A stretch of 64,000 nucleotides of DNA from Stieleria tagensis (GCF_024129865.1 NZ_JAMYFE010000038.1:74836-138835), one strand, 5' to 3'; positions 8,965-20,872 are shown, numbered from the stretch's first letter. The notes: generated by a model not told the origin, from the sequence alone. Numbers and translations are program-made.

Positions 8965-9126
8965 GCTGAATTCTCCCCCGCCGCGGCAATCACTGCTTGG
9001 GCATGAATGGGTCCGTCTGAAAAGTAGATTCGTCGATCGACGCGGCCCCACGTCGTTGGACTGTTTTCAAAAATCGGTTGTGACTCCCGGCGAACTCGAA
9101 CAATACCGACGCGACGTAGAAAAAAG

Positions 9127-9393
9127 ATGATCGACCCCAAGCTGCTGAACTTGATTCAATGTCCTATTTCAGGGCAATCCTTACAGATTGCTGCGGATGA
9201 CCTGGTCCAAAAATTGAACCAAAAAATTTCCCAGGGAAGCCTCCGAGACCGCTTGGACGAGCGTGTCGAGCAACAAATTGAACAGGCGTTAATCACTGCC
9301 GATGGTGCTCGTTTGTATCCCGTACGAGGTGGAATCCCCTCCTTGATCGCCGACAGCGCGATCGAATGGGAGGCGTCCGAGCAGAGCGGTTGA
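9127..9393 (+). CDS. Trm112-family (YcaR/UPF0434-like) small protein
   Basis: 88 residues with the Trm112 pattern: LLNLIQCPISGQSL at the N-terminus and LYPVRGGIPSLI near residues 64-75, separated by a charged helical insert. In other organisms Trm112 folds act as small activators of methyltransferases, and bacterial versions often have no assigned role. Only one Cys of the usual zinc pairs is present (C13), so this copy probably does not bind zinc. Its stop lies one base from the stop of the convergent argE-like gene. Confidence 0.85.
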   Translation: MIDPKLLNLIQCPISGQSLQIAADDLVQKLNQKISQGSLRDRLDERVEQQIEQALITADGARLYPVRGGIPSLIADSAIEWEASEQSG

Positions 9394-9394
9394 A

Positions 9395-10603
9395 TCAGCC
9401 GCTAAGGCACCAATGGCGTAGCGCGGTTTCGTACACCTCGATGCCGCGTTGCAGTTGGTCGATCGCAATCCATTCGTCCACCGTGTGCGCTTGGTGAATG
9501 CTGCCCGGTCCGATGACGACCCGCTGTGAAAGTTCGTTCATCACCCCACCGTCGGTGGCGTAGCACACGGTTTGTGTTTGCGTTCCAGCGAGAGTTTTTA
9601 GTTGCTGGACAAACGCACTGCTGGGATCGGTCCACAATGGATCGCAGCCGGGAACCAGCGTGAACTGCAATCCCAGTTGATCGGCGGCCTGTTGGACCTG
9701 TGCGAACAACGGCTGTTCATCGACGCCCGGCATGGTCCGCAAACACACCCAAGCGTCGGACCGTTCGGGCGTGATGTTGACCACATGACTGTGGTCATTG
9801 AAGCCAAAGTTCCAGGATAGCGTCGGCGGGTCGAAACGATCATCGCGCAGCCCCGGATCTTCGCGAGTCAGTTTGCACAGCTGCAACAGTTTCGACAGCA
9901 TCGGAACCATCGCTTCGTTGGCATTGATCCCATAGGCGGTCGCGCTATGACCGGCCCGCCCGATGCTGCGGATCTTACATCCTTGGATGCCTTTGTGCGC
10001 ATAAACGACATTCATCTCGGTGGGTTCGCCGATGATCGATGGTGGATCGCTGGCGACCAGTTGACGGTAGCCGGGGCACTGCCGAACCATGTGTTTGGCG
10101 CCTTCGAAACCGATTTCTTCGTCGGCTGTGCAGACCAGCCAGATCGGCGCAGTCTGGGCACGGCGATCGATCCGGGCGACGGCAGACACCATCGCCGCAA
10201 ACGATCCTTTCATGTCACAGGCACCACGGCCGTAGATTCGATCGTTGTAGACCAGCGCGTCAAACGGATCGCCTCGGTCGGCCTGACCACCGGGACCAAT
10301 CCATTGTTTGGCAGGGACGACATCGGTGTGACAGAAATAAGCCAGGCCAGGAAGCTGCGGCTGTGATCGTTCGGCCAGCGGTTGCCGAACCGCAACCAAG
10401 TTGACTTTGCGGACACCACGTTGGTCATCGTATTGGCTGCGCCAGATCGAAAATCCCAGTTCCGATAACAGGGCACTGCAATGCTCGCTGATCTCCAGGT
10501 TGCTCGAGGAACTGACCGATGGATAGGCAATCAGATCTTTGAGCACTGCGATGGCTGATTCGAGTGTGCCGTCCGGGCAGTGGTCGTCCATGGTGTTTGA
10601 CAT
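9395..10603 (-). CDS. argE: Acetylornithine deacetylase-like M20 peptidase
   Basis: M20 metallohydrolase of 402 residues, predicted to release ornithine from N-acetylornithine in arginine synthesis. Visible metal and catalytic residues are CHTDVVP (H92, D94), YGRGACDMKG (D130), CTADEEIGFEGAK (E162/E163) and IIGEPTEM, with a C-terminal HQAHTVDEW motif supplying a metal His. The dimerisation domain lies at about 195-310. Its ATG directly follows the TAG of the upstream gene, so the two are probably translated from one message. Other M20 amidohydrolases such as DapE are possible, but the GEPT motif and length fit ArgE better. Confidence 0.85.
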   Translation of the reverse strand: MSNTMDDHCPDGTLESAIAVLKDLIAYPSVSSSSNLEISEHCSALLSELGFSIWRSQYDDQRGVRKVNLVAVRQPLAERSQPQLPGLAYFCHTDVVPAKQWIGPGGQADRGDPFDALVYNDRIYGRGACDMKGSFAAMVSAVARIDRRAQTAPIWLVCTADEEIGFEGAKHMVRQCPGYRQLVASDPPSIIGEPTEMNVVYAHKGIQGCKIRSIGRAGHSATAYGINANEAMVPMLSKLLQLCKLTREDPGLRDDRFDPPTLSWNFGFNDHSHVVNITPERSDAWVCLRTMPGVDEQPLFAQVQQAADQLGLQFTLVPGCDPLWTDPSSAFVQQLKTLAGTQTQTVCYATDGGVMNELSQRVVIGPGSIHQAHTVDEWIAIDQLQRGIEVYETALRHWCLSG

Positions 10604-12214
10604 CTACTTCGAAAACATCTCTTTGGCGACTTGCTGCAGCGCTGCGGTGTCTACCGTTTCCAATTTGCCATCGACCGAGGCTAACAATCCGAGCGCAGCC
10701 TGGCGGTACTCGTCATTGGTCCCTGGATGGATCAAGCGGTACAACGCCAGTCCGGCGATCGCGTCGGGTTGATCGGGAGGCAAGGAGAACGAAGCGATTT
10801 TTTCGGTCAACCGCGGCGGCATGTCGTCCAAGGTAAAGGTCTTGGTGGTGCGGTTGTATTGAATCGACAACTCATCGGGTTTGGCTTCGACCACGATGAC
10901 CGGTAAATCCTTGGTGTACTCGAACGTGTTTCCGGTGCTTAACGTTGCCAATCCACGTTCGATCGCGCCCCGATAAAAACTGGCCAAATCGGCGATGTCA
11001 TAAAGCGTCGCAGCACGCTTGGCTTGGTCGGCGGGAAGATCCAGTTTCAACAATGCGTCTGCTGCTGTTTTCATCTGTCCCCAGTCGGCCGATTGAATCA
11101 GCTGTTCGACCGCTGCGATTTTGGCCTGGTTGGCCTGCATCATTTCTGCCGACGGGGGCGGCGGCGTGGGGGGCGTGGCCGGGGCGGCATCCGGTGTGGG
11201 ATTCATTGCCGGTGGATCAGGCTGCATCGGCGACGCCGGATCGGGCGTCATCGTCGGTGGTTGTGCCGAGTTGGTTGGCTCGGCTGGTTGCATGGCATCG
11301 TTCATCGATTTGTCCGACGCGTCCGATGGATTAGACGGTCGCAATGATTCGGCGATGCCGCTGGATGCAACGCCGCCTAAAATTCCATCCCGCGGCGTCG
11401 CTGCTGGTCGTGGCCGATCATTCACCGCTGATGGCGGGGCGACCGTGACGCCGGTCTGGTTAGGGGTGATCGCGACGCGATTGCCATTGACCAGAAAATT
11501 CAACAACCACCCGATCAATCCCAACATCGCGATCACAAACAGTCCCAGCACCAACATGCCTGACTGGTTCTTGCGACGTTTCTTCTTTTTCGGCTTGGGC
11601 GGCTGCCAACCGATCCCGGCGGGTGCCGGCGCCGCCGGTTGGGGCGTGGTTGCCGCGCTGCCTGTGGTTGTATTGCCCGTCGTGGTGTTGCCGGGGGCGG
11701 GTGTCAGTGGGGGAGTGCCTAGCGGTGGAACACCCAACACCGCCGCCGGCGACGCAGCGGCAGATGTCGTCGTGTTGGGTGGGGAGGATGGATCCGTTGC
11801 TGGCGTGTTGGTCTGGGCAGCGAGCGGGTTGGTCGCTGGCAGCAGTCCGGCCAACGGATCATCGTCGTCGCTGGCAGCCGATGGAGGATCCAGCGATGGT
11901 TGGGCAGCGGTCGGTGTTTGCCGGGCGGGTTGCACTGGCGATTCTGCGGCTGCAAAACGCGACTCGAGTTGTCGTCGTCGCGTGGGGTCTTCCAAAACTT
12001 TTCTTGCCGCTTCGGCCAACTGCGCCGCTTGTTTCCAGACGATCGGATCGGCACTGGGTTTGGCAGACCTCAGGTCGGCATAAACGCGTTGGATCGCCGC
12101 GCCGATGGTGGCGGTGTCCGGTTCGCCGCTGCGCAGGCCAAACACTTGGTAGGCATTTGGCTTGTTGACCGAACCCGGTATCGGCAGCAAATCGGAGAGT
12201 TTGGTGGCGGACAT
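10604..12214 (-). CDS. Pro-rich single-pass membrane protein with J-like N-terminal domain
   Basis: 536 residues in three parts. Residues about 15-95 are helical and end with RKVLEDPTRRRQLESRFA, resembling the end of J-domains and other planctomycete helical modules but without HPD. A Pro/Thr/Ala-rich linker (about 95-205) leads to a basic patch (KPKKKKRRKNQ) and one membrane helix (about 222-244). A second Pro-rich segment (about 290-360) precedes a C-terminal domain (about 365-536). The basic patch before the helix suggests the N-terminus is cytoplasmic and the C-terminal domain periplasmic. Directly joined to argE. Function unknown. Confidence 0.75.
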   Translation of the reverse strand: MSATKLSDLLPIPGSVNKPNAYQVFGLRSGEPDTATIGAAIQRVYADLRSAKPSADPIVWKQAAQLAEAARKVLEDPTRRRQLESRFAAAESPVQPARQTPTAAQPSLDPPSAASDDDDPLAGLLPATNPLAAQTNTPATDPSSPPNTTTSAAASPAAVLGVPPLGTPPLTPAPGNTTTGNTTTGSAATTPQPAAPAPAGIGWQPPKPKKKKRRKNQSGMLVLGLFVIAMLGLIGWLLNFLVNGNRVAITPNQTGVTVAPPSAVNDRPRPAATPRDGILGGVASSGIAESLRPSNPSDASDKSMNDAMQPAEPTNSAQPPTMTPDPASPMQPDPPAMNPTPDAAPATPPTPPPPSAEMMQANQAKIAAVEQLIQSADWGQMKTAADALLKLDLPADQAKRAATLYDIADLASFYRGAIERGLATLSTGNTFEYTKDLPVIVVEAKPDELSIQYNRTTKTFTLDDMPPRLTEKIASFSLPPDQPDAIAGLALYRLIHPGTNDEYRQAALGLLASVDGKLETVDTAALQQVAKEMFSK

Positions 12215-12349
12215 GGACTTAAAAAGAAGGGACCGTTGTTTCGCGGTGTGGTATCAAGCGGCGGCGGAACCTTTGAAGTTGCGCGTTCGCATGAGTGATT
12301 GTTTTTTCCTAACCCGACGCGTGAGCGAGGGATTCCGTTAATGTGCTAA

Positions 12350-12423
12350 ATCCCTGGCTCCCGCGTCGCACCTGCGATCAAAGCGAGACTTTAAAAAAGC
12401 GGGGAACGCAGGGGGCCAGGGAT
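12350..12423. repeat. Long-range inverted repeat in intergenic DNA
   Basis: ATCCCTGGCTCCC at 12350-12362 is complementary to GGGGGCCAGGGAT at 12411-12423 with one G-T wobble, giving a 13-bp stem with a 48-base loop. The loop contains a TTTAAAAAAG run. To its left, at about 12311-12333, lies a CGACGCGTGAGCGAGGGA stretch that looks like a dispersed intergenic motif. No gene is seen between 12215 and 12450. Confidence 0.5.
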
Positions 12424-12450
12424 GGATCGGGAGCGACACGACTGTCATTT

Positions 12451-13350
12451 CTATTTTAGCCGGCCGCCGGCTTTCTGGCATTGCCGTCTGGCCAAATCCA
12501 GCAATCCCAAACACACCAAATTGGCGGCGCAGCGATGTGGAACACGCAGGAGCGCGGAAATCAGCGGGCTGTCGCCACCGGTTAACACTAGCTGCGGTGT
12601 GGCGATTTGCCCGCGAATTTCGCCGTCACCGTCTGAATTTAAACGCAGCGCGTAGTCATCGGTCAATCGCTCGATGCCGCCGGCGACCGCGGCTAATACG
12701 CCCAGACGGATTGCATCGACGGTGTTTTTGGCCGGAGCAAACGGAGTGTTCGGTCGCGATTCCACTTGCCGGTCTTGGTCCTGCAGGTCGTGCAGGGTGC
12801 GCCGCAGGCCCTCGGTGCCGGACGCGAGTGCCGCGTGTTGTAGGCGGATGCCCGGCAGGATCGCACCACCGCCGAACACGCGCTGCCCCGATGGATCGTT
12901 GCCCACCCAGTCCACTGTCACCGCGGATCCGGCATCGACGACAATCACCGGCACGGGAAAGCGCAATGACGCGGCATAGGCGCCAACCAGGCGATCGATT
13001 CCCAATCGGTCGGGGAAATCAACGTCCACTTTCATCGGGACCTGTTGATGGCACAGTTCCATCCAGGCCGCATCGGGAAAGGTTGCCGCAACACTTTGGT
13101 GCAGTCGTCCGCTGGCGGCGTGATTGACGGTCGCGATCCACCAGGACGACGACGCACCGCCGGTCTGGTGGTGGACCCAACCGCACAGTGAATCAATCCA
13201 GGCGGGGTCTTCCCACAAAAACGTTTGTTGTGGGTAGCCGCTGTTGTTGCAGTCGGACTGTTCGGGGGCGTTCTGGACGGCGTCTGCGATCACCACTTTG
13301 ATGGCTGTGTTGCCGACATCGACGGCGACGTACCAATCGACGCAGGTCAC
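12451..13350 (-). CDS. coaX: Type III pantothenate kinase
   Basis: Phosphorylates pantothenate, the first step of coenzyme A synthesis. The 299-residue protein has the ASKHA-fold phosphate loop [10 protein letters not shown] (residues 10-19), the DRLVGAYAA segment that binds pantothenate (around 118-128), the [13 protein letters not shown] motif and [12 protein letters not shown]. It overlaps the upstream obg gene by 4 bases (ATGA), so translation is probably coupled. Family length is about 255-270, and the excess lies mainly in loops near residues 185-210. Confidence 0.9.
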   Translation of the reverse strand: MTCVDWYVAVDVGNTAIKVVIADAVQNAPEQSDCNNSGYPQQTFLWEDPAWIDSLCGWVHHQTGGASSSWWIATVNHAASGRLHQSVAATFPDAAWMELCHQQVPMKVDVDFPDRLGIDRLVGAYAASLRFPVPVIVVDAGSAVTVDWVGNDPSGQRVFGGGAILPGIRLQHAALASGTEGLRRTLHDLQDQDRQVESRPNTPFAPAKNTVDAIRLGVLAAVAGGIERLTDDYALRLNSDGDGEIRGQIATPQLVLTGGDSPLISALLRVPHRCAANLVCLGLLDLARRQCQKAGGRLK

Positions 13351-14525
13351 GACGAATCCTTCGCAGACGTTTGGTCGTCGGCCGATTCGTTCTCGAAATC
13401 TTTGGCTTGCAAGTCGTTGGACAGTTGCGCGGTCGGACCGGCCAAGTGAGGCGGCACACGACGTCGTTCCTTTCGCGCCGGCGTCTCGGTTTGCCGCAAC
13501 ATCGGAATGTCTTCCCCGGATTCCAGCAATTCGGCGCGGCGGCGATCGACGCGGACCATGATTTCCTCGGTCAACTCTGGCAGCCCATCACCGGTCATGG
13601 CGCTGATCATGAACACCGGTTTGCCGGTTTCTTCACGCAGCAGCTGGGCGACTTCGTCCGCGCCGGGAGTTTCTGACTTGGTCACAGCCAAAATTTCATC
13701 GCGCGCCGCCAGATCGTCATCGTACTGGGCTAGTTCGTTACGGATCGCCCGATAGTTTTCGATCGGGTCACTGCCATCGGCCGCCTGGGGTTCAACCAGG
13801 TGCACCAGCAATCCGGCCCGTTCGACATGTCGTAGAAATTCATGCCCTAATCCGATCCCGTCACTGGCACCTTCGATCAGTCCGGGAATATCCGCGAGCA
13901 GAAACGAGCGTTCGCCGGAGAGTTCGACGATGCCCAGGTTGGGGTGTTTGGTGGTGAAGGGATAGTCTGCGATTTCCGGGCGAGCGCTGGTGATTCGGCT
14001 GAGCAGGGTACTCTTGCCGGCGTTTGGTTTGCCGACCAGTCCGACATCGGCGATCGATTTCAGTTCCAAAATGACCCGTCGCGACTCACCTTCTTCACCG
14101 CGGGTGAATTGAGTGGGCGTTTGGTTGGTGCTGGATTTAAAATGCGTGTTCCCGCGGCCACCGTTGCCTCCCTTTGCGATCACAAACGAATCGCCGTGGT
14201 GTTTCATGTCCTTGATCACAAACCCCTGCTCGGCGTCGATCACCGTTGTGCCGGGGGGGACATACAGGACGCGGTCGTTGCCTTTGCGACCGTGCCGCAT
14301 CGATCCCTGGCCGGGCTGGCCTTTGGGGGCATAGAAAAAACGCTGGGTACCGAACGCGGCCAGCGAATTGACCCCCAGTCTGGCTTCCAGGATCAAACTG
14401 CCGCCGTGTCCGCCGTTGCCGCCATCTGGGCCGCCTCGAGGAATATATTTTTCGCGGCGCATACTGTAGCAACCATCGCCGCCTTTTCCGGCGTGAAGTT
14501 CGATCTGAACGCGGTCGACAAACAT
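13347..14525 (-). CDS. obg: Obg-family GTPase
   Basis: Essential ribosome-associated GTPase for 50S assembly. The 392 residues comprise the glycine-rich Obg fold (about 1-158, with [20 protein letters not shown]-type turns) and a G domain with [12 protein letters not shown] (P-loop), [16 protein letters not shown] (G3/switch II) and VTKSE (G4). The C-terminal about 50 residues are polar and disordered, with no recognisable OCT domain. The stop overlaps the start of coaX. Confidence 0.97.
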   Translation of the reverse strand: MFVDRVQIELHAGKGGDGCYSMRREKYIPRGGPDGGNGGHGGSLILEARLGVNSLAAFGTQRFFYAPKGQPGQGSMRHGRKGNDRVLYVPPGTTVIDAEQGFVIKDMKHHGDSFVIAKGGNGGRGNTHFKSSTNQTPTQFTRGEEGESRRVILELKSIADVGLVGKPNAGKSTLLSRITSARPEIADYPFTTKHPNLGIVELSGERSFLLADIPGLIEGASDGIGLGHEFLRHVERAGLLVHLVEPQAADGSDPIENYRAIRNELAQYDDDLAARDEILAVTKSETPGADEVAQLLREETGKPVFMISAMTGDGLPELTEEIMVRVDRRRAELLESGEDIPMLRQTETPARKERRRVPPHLAGPTAQLSNDLQAKDFENESADDQTSAKDSS

Positions 14526-14571
14526 CGTTGTTGGAGACGGTAAAAAGGGGAGCGGACGGTTGCGTAATCCG

Positions 14572-15144
14572 TCACTCTAACATGGCAGGGACTCGGATCG
14601 CAGTGACCTGACATCGCTTTTCAAGGATTTCGAAGTGGTGTTGCAGGTGTCCGGCGGCCAGCCAGGCCAACGCACGCACGCTGAGATGATTGCCGGCAAC
14701 GCTGCCGACACAATCCCAACTGTGAGGGCACAGCCGTTCCAACAGTTCCAGATTCGCGCTCCGCAGCTGGCTCAATTCCTTGGCCAGTCGGGTGAAATTG
14801 CCCAATCCGAATCGGCTGTCGGCTGAAACGTTTTCGTCCCAGTTAGGCAGTGATGGCTCACTGCCATCGGCCATACACATGATTCGATAGCCATACATTC
14901 GTTCGGCGTTGGCACAGTGTTCCATCACCTGCCGCACGCTCCACTGATAGGGCGGGTGGATCCGATCGACCTGTTCGGTGCTGATACTGGCCGCCAACTC
15001 GCAGATCCAGTGCAGCTGTCCACGTAGCTGCTCGATCGCACAATCGCCGTCGACAATCCCGATCAATTCGCCGTGATACGGGTTTTCAAACTCACTGGAT
15101 TCCGGTCGGTGGCTGGCAATTCGCTTCATGTCCGTGTTTTTCAT
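14572..15144 (-). CDS. DinB-like four-helix-bundle protein
   Basis: From the ATG at 15144 ([11 protein letters not shown]) the product has 190 residues. The DinB pattern is visible: a helix with [20 protein letters not shown] and, near the C-terminus, [19 protein letters not shown]. The conserved His residues (one in MEHCANAE, two in AGHLQHH) make a metal site likely. Such proteins are metal-dependent transferases or hydrolases in thiol metabolism or are uncharacterised. The long upstream extension of the frame is Arg-rich and unlike protein. It lies 17 bases after the esterase gene on the same strand. Confidence 0.8.
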   Translation of the reverse strand: MKNTDMKRIASHRPESSEFENPYHGELIGIVDGDCAIEQLRGQLHWICELAASISTEQVDRIHPPYQWSVRQVMEHCANAERMYGYRIMCMADGSEPSLPNWDENVSADSRFGLGNFTRLAKELSQLRSANLELLERLCPHSWDCVGSVAGNHLSVRALAWLAAGHLQHHFEILEKRCQVTAIRVPAMLE

Positions 15145-15161
15145 CGCTGGGCGGGTGGGAT

Positions 15162-15917
15162 CTAAGAAACCAAATGTCGAATCGCCATCGCAGTCGAGAC
15201 GATCGATTCGGCATCGATCGTGTGGGGACCGGCAAACGAATGGAATTGCGAATCGATTCCGGCGGCGGCGATCAAGTCGCGCAGGCGTTCGGCCGATGCA
15301 TAGGGCAAAATCGGATCGAGTGTCCCGTGTGCTTGATAGACGTGCGTATTTTCTAGTCGCGGCAAGGCGGCGGTCCACCGTGGTTGGCAAATCACCGTTC
15401 CAGAAAACAACATCAGCAGGTTTGGCGGTGGGACGTCGCCACGCACCGCGGTGTCCATCGTCAACATCGCCCCCTGCGAGAATCCGCCCATCGCCAGCGG
15501 GATGTCCGCGACGTCGCAGTGTCGCTGCCCGGCCAGTTCCTCCAGCGCCAATTGGATCAACTGCGACAGATCGCTGCGGGCCTGGTCCAGTCCCGGCGGG
15601 ACGGCATGGTGCAGTTCATCAAACCGCTCGGCCTGCACCGCATCCATCAATTTGGCCATGTTCAGTGCCCACCAGGCACGGCCGCTGGGCATTCCCAATT
15701 CAGCCAAACTGTGTGGCGCGATGGGGCAGATGAAACGGACCTTGGACGCGGTGTCACCCAGCAGGTGCACCCATTCACCCACGACGCCCACCATGTCGCT
15801 GCCGGGGGCGCCGTAGCCATGGCACAACACCACCAGCGCGGTGGGGGGCTGCGAACTCTCCCCATCGATGACGTAACTGTCGAGTGATCCGTAGCGAACT
15901 TTCCGGGGCTGATTCAT
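15162..15917 (-). CDS. Phospholipase/carboxylesterase family alpha/beta hydrolase
   Basis: 251 residues from the ATG at 15917. The alpha/beta-hydrolase layout is clear: LVVLCHGYGAPGSDM (oxyanion region), the nucleophile elbow GGFSQGAMLT, the acid in HGTLDPILPY and the catalytic His in AGPHTID. This matches the phospholipase/carboxylesterase (YpfH/LYPLA-like) family, small cytoplasmic serine esterases with short-acyl specificity. No signal peptide. The upstream in-frame ATG at 15974 is less likely because similarity begins after MNQPRK. Natural substrate cannot be told. Confidence 0.85.
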   Translation of the reverse strand: MNQPRKVRYGSLDSYVIDGESSQPPTALVVLCHGYGAPGSDMVGVVGEWVHLLGDTASKVRFICPIAPHSLAELGMPSGRAWWALNMAKLMDAVQAERFDELHHAVPPGLDQARSDLSQLIQLALEELAGQRHCDVADIPLAMGGFSQGAMLTMDTAVRGDVPPPNLLMLFSGTVICQPRWTAALPRLENTHVYQAHGTLDPILPYASAERLRDLIAAAGIDSQFHSFAGPHTIDAESIVSTAMAIRHLVS

Positions 15918-15984
15918 ATGCGTTGAGTCGGGGTGCAGGTCAAAGGGCCTGCCAAGTCTAACGCTGATCAGCAAATCGTTGTAG

Positions 15985-17190
15985 CTACTCAGTCGGGCCT
16001 TTTGATTTCAACGAATGGAAGCTCGCCAATTTCAATTTGTCGACCTCTGGCTGCTGACTGGTCCATAACACCGGGCCGGCGCCCAATTTCGGCTCGAAAC
16101 CATTGTTGATGAACTGGTCGCGGTTGGTGTCATACAGCTGTTGAACCGAACCATCAGCCATCAAACAGTTGGCCACGCCAGCATGCAGCGGCATGATGCC
16201 ACGGTAGTCCTGCCGCGTAAAAAAGTTCCATTGCCTGTGCCAGCCGCTGGGGCCGGATCGACTAGTACCGCTCGCAAAATGTGGAGTTTGCAGGTGATAG
16301 GGACTAAGCGTTTCGGCGTTTCCATCAGCATCCAAATCGATGTTGGCGACGTTGCCGATCGGCCCACCGACGATCGGGGTTGTGTACAAGCTGCCCGATG
16401 CAATCGGTCCCACCGCGGTGCTGGTGTATCCCGTCGGCGTGGCGTCGCACAACAGCGGCACAGTCGTGCTGGGAGCCTTTGATGCATCGAGGAAATGGAT
16501 TTTCAGCGGGCCCTTGGTGACGTTGGTGCCGCGCGGGTCGGTGCTGGTGCAGGAGGACCCGCCCAGCGGCGCCGGGTTGCCCTGGCCATCCAAATTGAAT
16601 TCCGTCCGCAACATAAACCAGGAAGCGGCGTAGTTTGTGTTGTAGCCGTTCTCGATCATTTTCCTGTTGACGATCTCGGCACGCAACTCCGATTGTGGCG
16701 GTGCCGCTTCGGCTAGGATTTGTCGCGCCACATTGCGAATCACGTCGCCCGATTGGTTGGTGTATTCCGGCCTGCCCAGTCGATTCACACAATCCGTGTC
16801 GGCAAAGTCCGTCAGCGGGGCCGATAACATTTCCTCGATCGCTTTACCGGTCACCGCCGAGTTACTCGGGCACATCATTTCACCGGCCAAGATCGATCGT
16901 TCGACCAGATCCGCAACCCAGCTATTTTCGGTCGGGACGCCATCGCGTTTAAAATCAAAGCTGCCCGAACAGAGCGATCCGTCAGGGACTTGGCTGCTGC
17001 GCGCCAACAGTCCCACACCGAACTGCCGAAGGTTTGATTGACAGGCGGCCGCCCGAGCCGCCTCGCGGGCTTTGCCCATTGCCGGCAGCAACATCGACGC
17101 CAGCAATCCGATAATCGCAATCACCACCAACATTTCGATCAATGTGAAACCACTTCGCCAGCGGGAGGATCGCGCCGATTGGGGGTTCAT
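15985..17190 (-). CDS. DUF1559 pseudopilin-like protein
   Basis: The protein (401 residues from the ATG at 17190) starts with a type IV prepilin leader: a basic segment then [18 protein letters not shown] and [13 protein letters not shown], with Glu at +5 after the processing site. A beta-rich globular domain follows and ends with the family signature [19 protein letters not shown]1559 proteins are hugely expanded in planctomycetes and are thought to be extracellular pseudopilin-like proteins. GAGG-type ribosome site (GAGG, 8 bases before ATG) supports this start over the one at 17211. Confidence 0.92.
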   Translation of the reverse strand: MNPQSARSSRWRSGFTLIEMLVVIAIIGLLASMLLPAMGKAREAARAAACQSNLRQFGVGLLARSSQVPDGSLCSGSFDFKRDGVPTENSWVADLVERSILAGEMMCPSNSAVTGKAIEEMLSAPLTDFADTDCVNRLGRPEYTNQSGDVIRNVARQILAEAAPPQSELRAEIVNRKMIENGYNTNYAASWFMLRTEFNLDGQGNPAPLGGSSCTSTDPRGTNVTKGPLKIHFLDASKAPSTTVPLLCDATPTGYTSTAVGPIASGSLYTTPIVGGPIGNVANIDLDADGNAETLSPYHLQTPHFASGTSRSGPSGWHRQWNFFTRQDYRGIMPLHAGVANCLMADGSVQQLYDTNRDQFINNGFEPKLGAGPVLWTSQQPEVDKLKLASFHSLKSKGPTE

Positions 17191-17422
17191 GATTCGGGCC
17201 TCGCATTCCAAGAGGGGGGAGACAGGAGTAACGTTGCGTCAGGTTGTTGTCTCGTTGAAAGTCGTTTCTGGGGACACAAACAACAATGGCAAAACGATTT
17301 TTGAACGCCTTCTTCATGGCTCCTTCACGCATCTCGCGCGCGACAATTCATCTTCGCTCTCGACTGCGAAAAAATTGGCCCTCCGTCCGGTGGCTGATGG
17401 GAGTTGCTAAACTGCTCGCGTG

Positions 17423-18724
17423 ATGAATCAAACGCCTATCAAACAAGATGCCCGTCCCGACATTGCCTGGCAGTGGGGCGTGGACACCGACGAATTGGAA
17501 ACGATCCAGCTGCGACGACTCAATCGGTTGCTGGCCGACGCTGGTCAGAATGCGTTTTATCGCGACCGGCTTGGTCCGCTCAAACTGCCGCTGGAATCGC
17601 TCGATCAACTCGACGAATTGCCGTTGTTGGTCAAATCCGATTTGGTCGCCGATTCACCCGGCCAGCCCGGCCGTCTGTTCACACTGCCGCGTCAATCCTA
17701 TTGCCGCTTTCACCAAACCAGCGGGACCAGCGGGCATCCGATGCCGGTGCTGGACACCGCCGCCGATTGGTGCTGGTGGCTGGATTGTTGGCAACACGTT
17801 TTGCATGCCGCCCATGTCACGCCGGCTGACGTCGCCATGATGGCGTTCTCGTTTGGCCCGTTCATCGGTTTTTGGACCGCCAGCGATGCGCTGGTTCGCA
17901 GCGGCGCGCTGATGGTTCCCGGCGGCGGCATGTCCAGCGAGACGCGGTTACAGATGATTCACGACCATCGCTGCACGCTAGTCTGTTGCACACCGACCTA
18001 CGCGCTGCATCTGTTGGCGGTGGCCGACCAGATGTCGATCAACCTGCGCGATAGCACGGTGACACGTCTGATCGTCGCCGGCGAACCGGGCGGTAGCCAA
18101 CCGGCGATCCGCGCCCGCATCGAACAGGGCTGGGGCGCGACGGTGATCGATCACAGCGGCGCCAGCGAAATCGGCGCCTGGGGATTCGGTTCAGATGACG
18201 GTCGAGGTTTGCATGTGATCGAGACGGAATTCATCGCCGAACGTCTCTGTTTTGATGACAGTCATCCCACCGGGCGCCGCGCCGGCGATGGCGAACCGGC
18301 CGAGTTGGTGTTGACCGGGCTGGGACGCTACGGCGGACCGGCGATCCGTTACCGCACCGGTGATATCGTGCAGGGCTATCGAAACCACGACCACAGGTGT
18401 CGCTTTCTGTACCTGGACGGCGGTGTGCTGGGACGCAGCGATGACATGATGGTCATCCGCGGCGTCAACGTGTTCCCCAGCAGCATCGAATCGATTGTCA
18501 GACAACACGACGCAACCGCCGAGTTTCGCATGATCGTGACCAAGCAAGGCGAGATGGACACGCTCGCGGTCGAAGCCGAGCTCGATCCGAATCGCTGCGC
18601 CGAATTGGCCGAATTGTTTCACACCCGACTGGCAATGCGGGTCGATGTCCAACCGGTCGAGATTGGTTCGCTGCCACGTTTCCAGGCCAAATCCAAGCGG
18701 CTAGTCGATCGCCGCAGCGACTGA
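17423..18724 (+). CDS. Phenylacetate-CoA ligase (PaaK)-like adenylate-forming enzyme
   Basis: 434 residues (a GTG at 17420 directly precedes the ATG at 17423). The ATP-binding motif HQTSGTSGHPMP, the acid-thiolase-like HSGASEIGAWGF loop, YRTGDIV and a small C-terminal domain with MMVIRGVNVFPSSIE identify the PaaK/AMP-binding family. It should activate an aryl or acyl acid via an acyl-adenylate to a CoA thioester. No other phenylacetate-pathway gene is nearby, so the acid substrate is unknown. Convergent with the symporter gene, separated by two hairpins. Confidence 0.85.
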   Translation: MNQTPIKQDARPDIAWQWGVDTDELETIQLRRLNRLLADAGQNAFYRDRLGPLKLPLESLDQLDELPLLVKSDLVADSPGQPGRLFTLPRQSYCRFHQTSGTSGHPMPVLDTAADWCWWLDCWQHVLHAAHVTPADVAMMAFSFGPFIGFWTASDALVRSGALMVPGGGMSSETRLQMIHDHRCTLVCCTPTYALHLLAVADQMSINLRDSTVTRLIVAGEPGGSQPAIRARIEQGWGATVIDHSGASEIGAWGFGSDDGRGLHVIETEFIAERLCFDDSHPTGRRAGDGEPAELVLTGLGRYGGPAIRYRTGDIVQGYRNHDHRCRFLYLDGGVLGRSDDMMVIRGVNVFPSSIESIVRQHDATAEFRMIVTKQGEMDTLAVEAELDPNRCAELAELFHTRLAMRVDVQPVEIGSLPRFQAKSKRLVDRRSD

Positions 18725-18745
18725 ATTCCGCTTCGTTAACCCGCC

Positions 18746-18794
18746 GCGACCGGACTCCGTCAGCCCGGTCGCATGGCTGCGTGCTGTCAGCCAT
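18746..18794. terminator. Two adjacent hairpins between convergent genes
   Basis: GCGACCGG (18746-18753) pairs perfectly with CCGGTCGC (18765-18772). Next to it ATGGCTG (18773-18779) pairs with CAGCCAT (18788-18794). There is no U-run, so this is a probable bidirectional transcription barrier rather than a textbook terminator. Confidence 0.5.
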
Positions 18795-18803
18795 GGTTTC
18801 CGA

Positions 18804-20416
<1,613 letters not shown>

Positions 20417-20417
<1 letters not shown>

Positions 20418-20686
20418 TAGGACGCAGCCTCCTCAGATTTGGTTTCTGGTTCGGCGGTCACCGCGTCGTCTAGCGGCCAAGCAATCACCGTTGCCAGGGC
20501 CCAAGTCAGGCTGGCACCGATGGAAATGCATGCGTGCCAAAAAAGTCCGATCGGCATAAAACCGAACACCAACGTGTCGTCGGTCCAAAACCAATTGTCC
20601 TGGTGCAGAATCAGAAGCAGCACCACCAGCGCGGCGATGATCCACATGCCGGTGGATTTTTGACTTAAAGAACGCATCAATCGCAT
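20417..20686 (-). CDS. DUF3311 small membrane partner of the SSS symporter
   Basis: 89 residues with two membrane helices (about 15-28 and 46-70) and the motif NWFWTDDTLVFGFMPIGLFW typical of DUF3311. Genes of this family are usually placed directly before an SSS symporter, as here, and are presumed auxiliary subunits or assembly partners. The C-terminal tail is acidic (EPETKSEEAAS). It is translationally coupled with the downstream symporter. Confidence 0.88.
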
Positions 20687-20872
20687 GTCCAGTCGGAGAG
20701 AGTTCTAATGGAGGGGGGTGTCGGGCGGGCGAGCGACACAGAGTGTACTCCGCCGGCAACACCGGTTCATAGTCGGGTACGAACGTGGGCTTCCCTCCCG
20801 GGGCATCCGAGTCTATCGCGAATCCCCCGGTCTGTTATCCTCACCGCGAAACAAAATACGGCTAACAGACAC

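Noticed and set aside
20708-20872. ATG start of rlmL at 20708
   Set aside because: The first 55 residues have no similarity to RlmL and the segment lies in the region where divergent promoters are expected.
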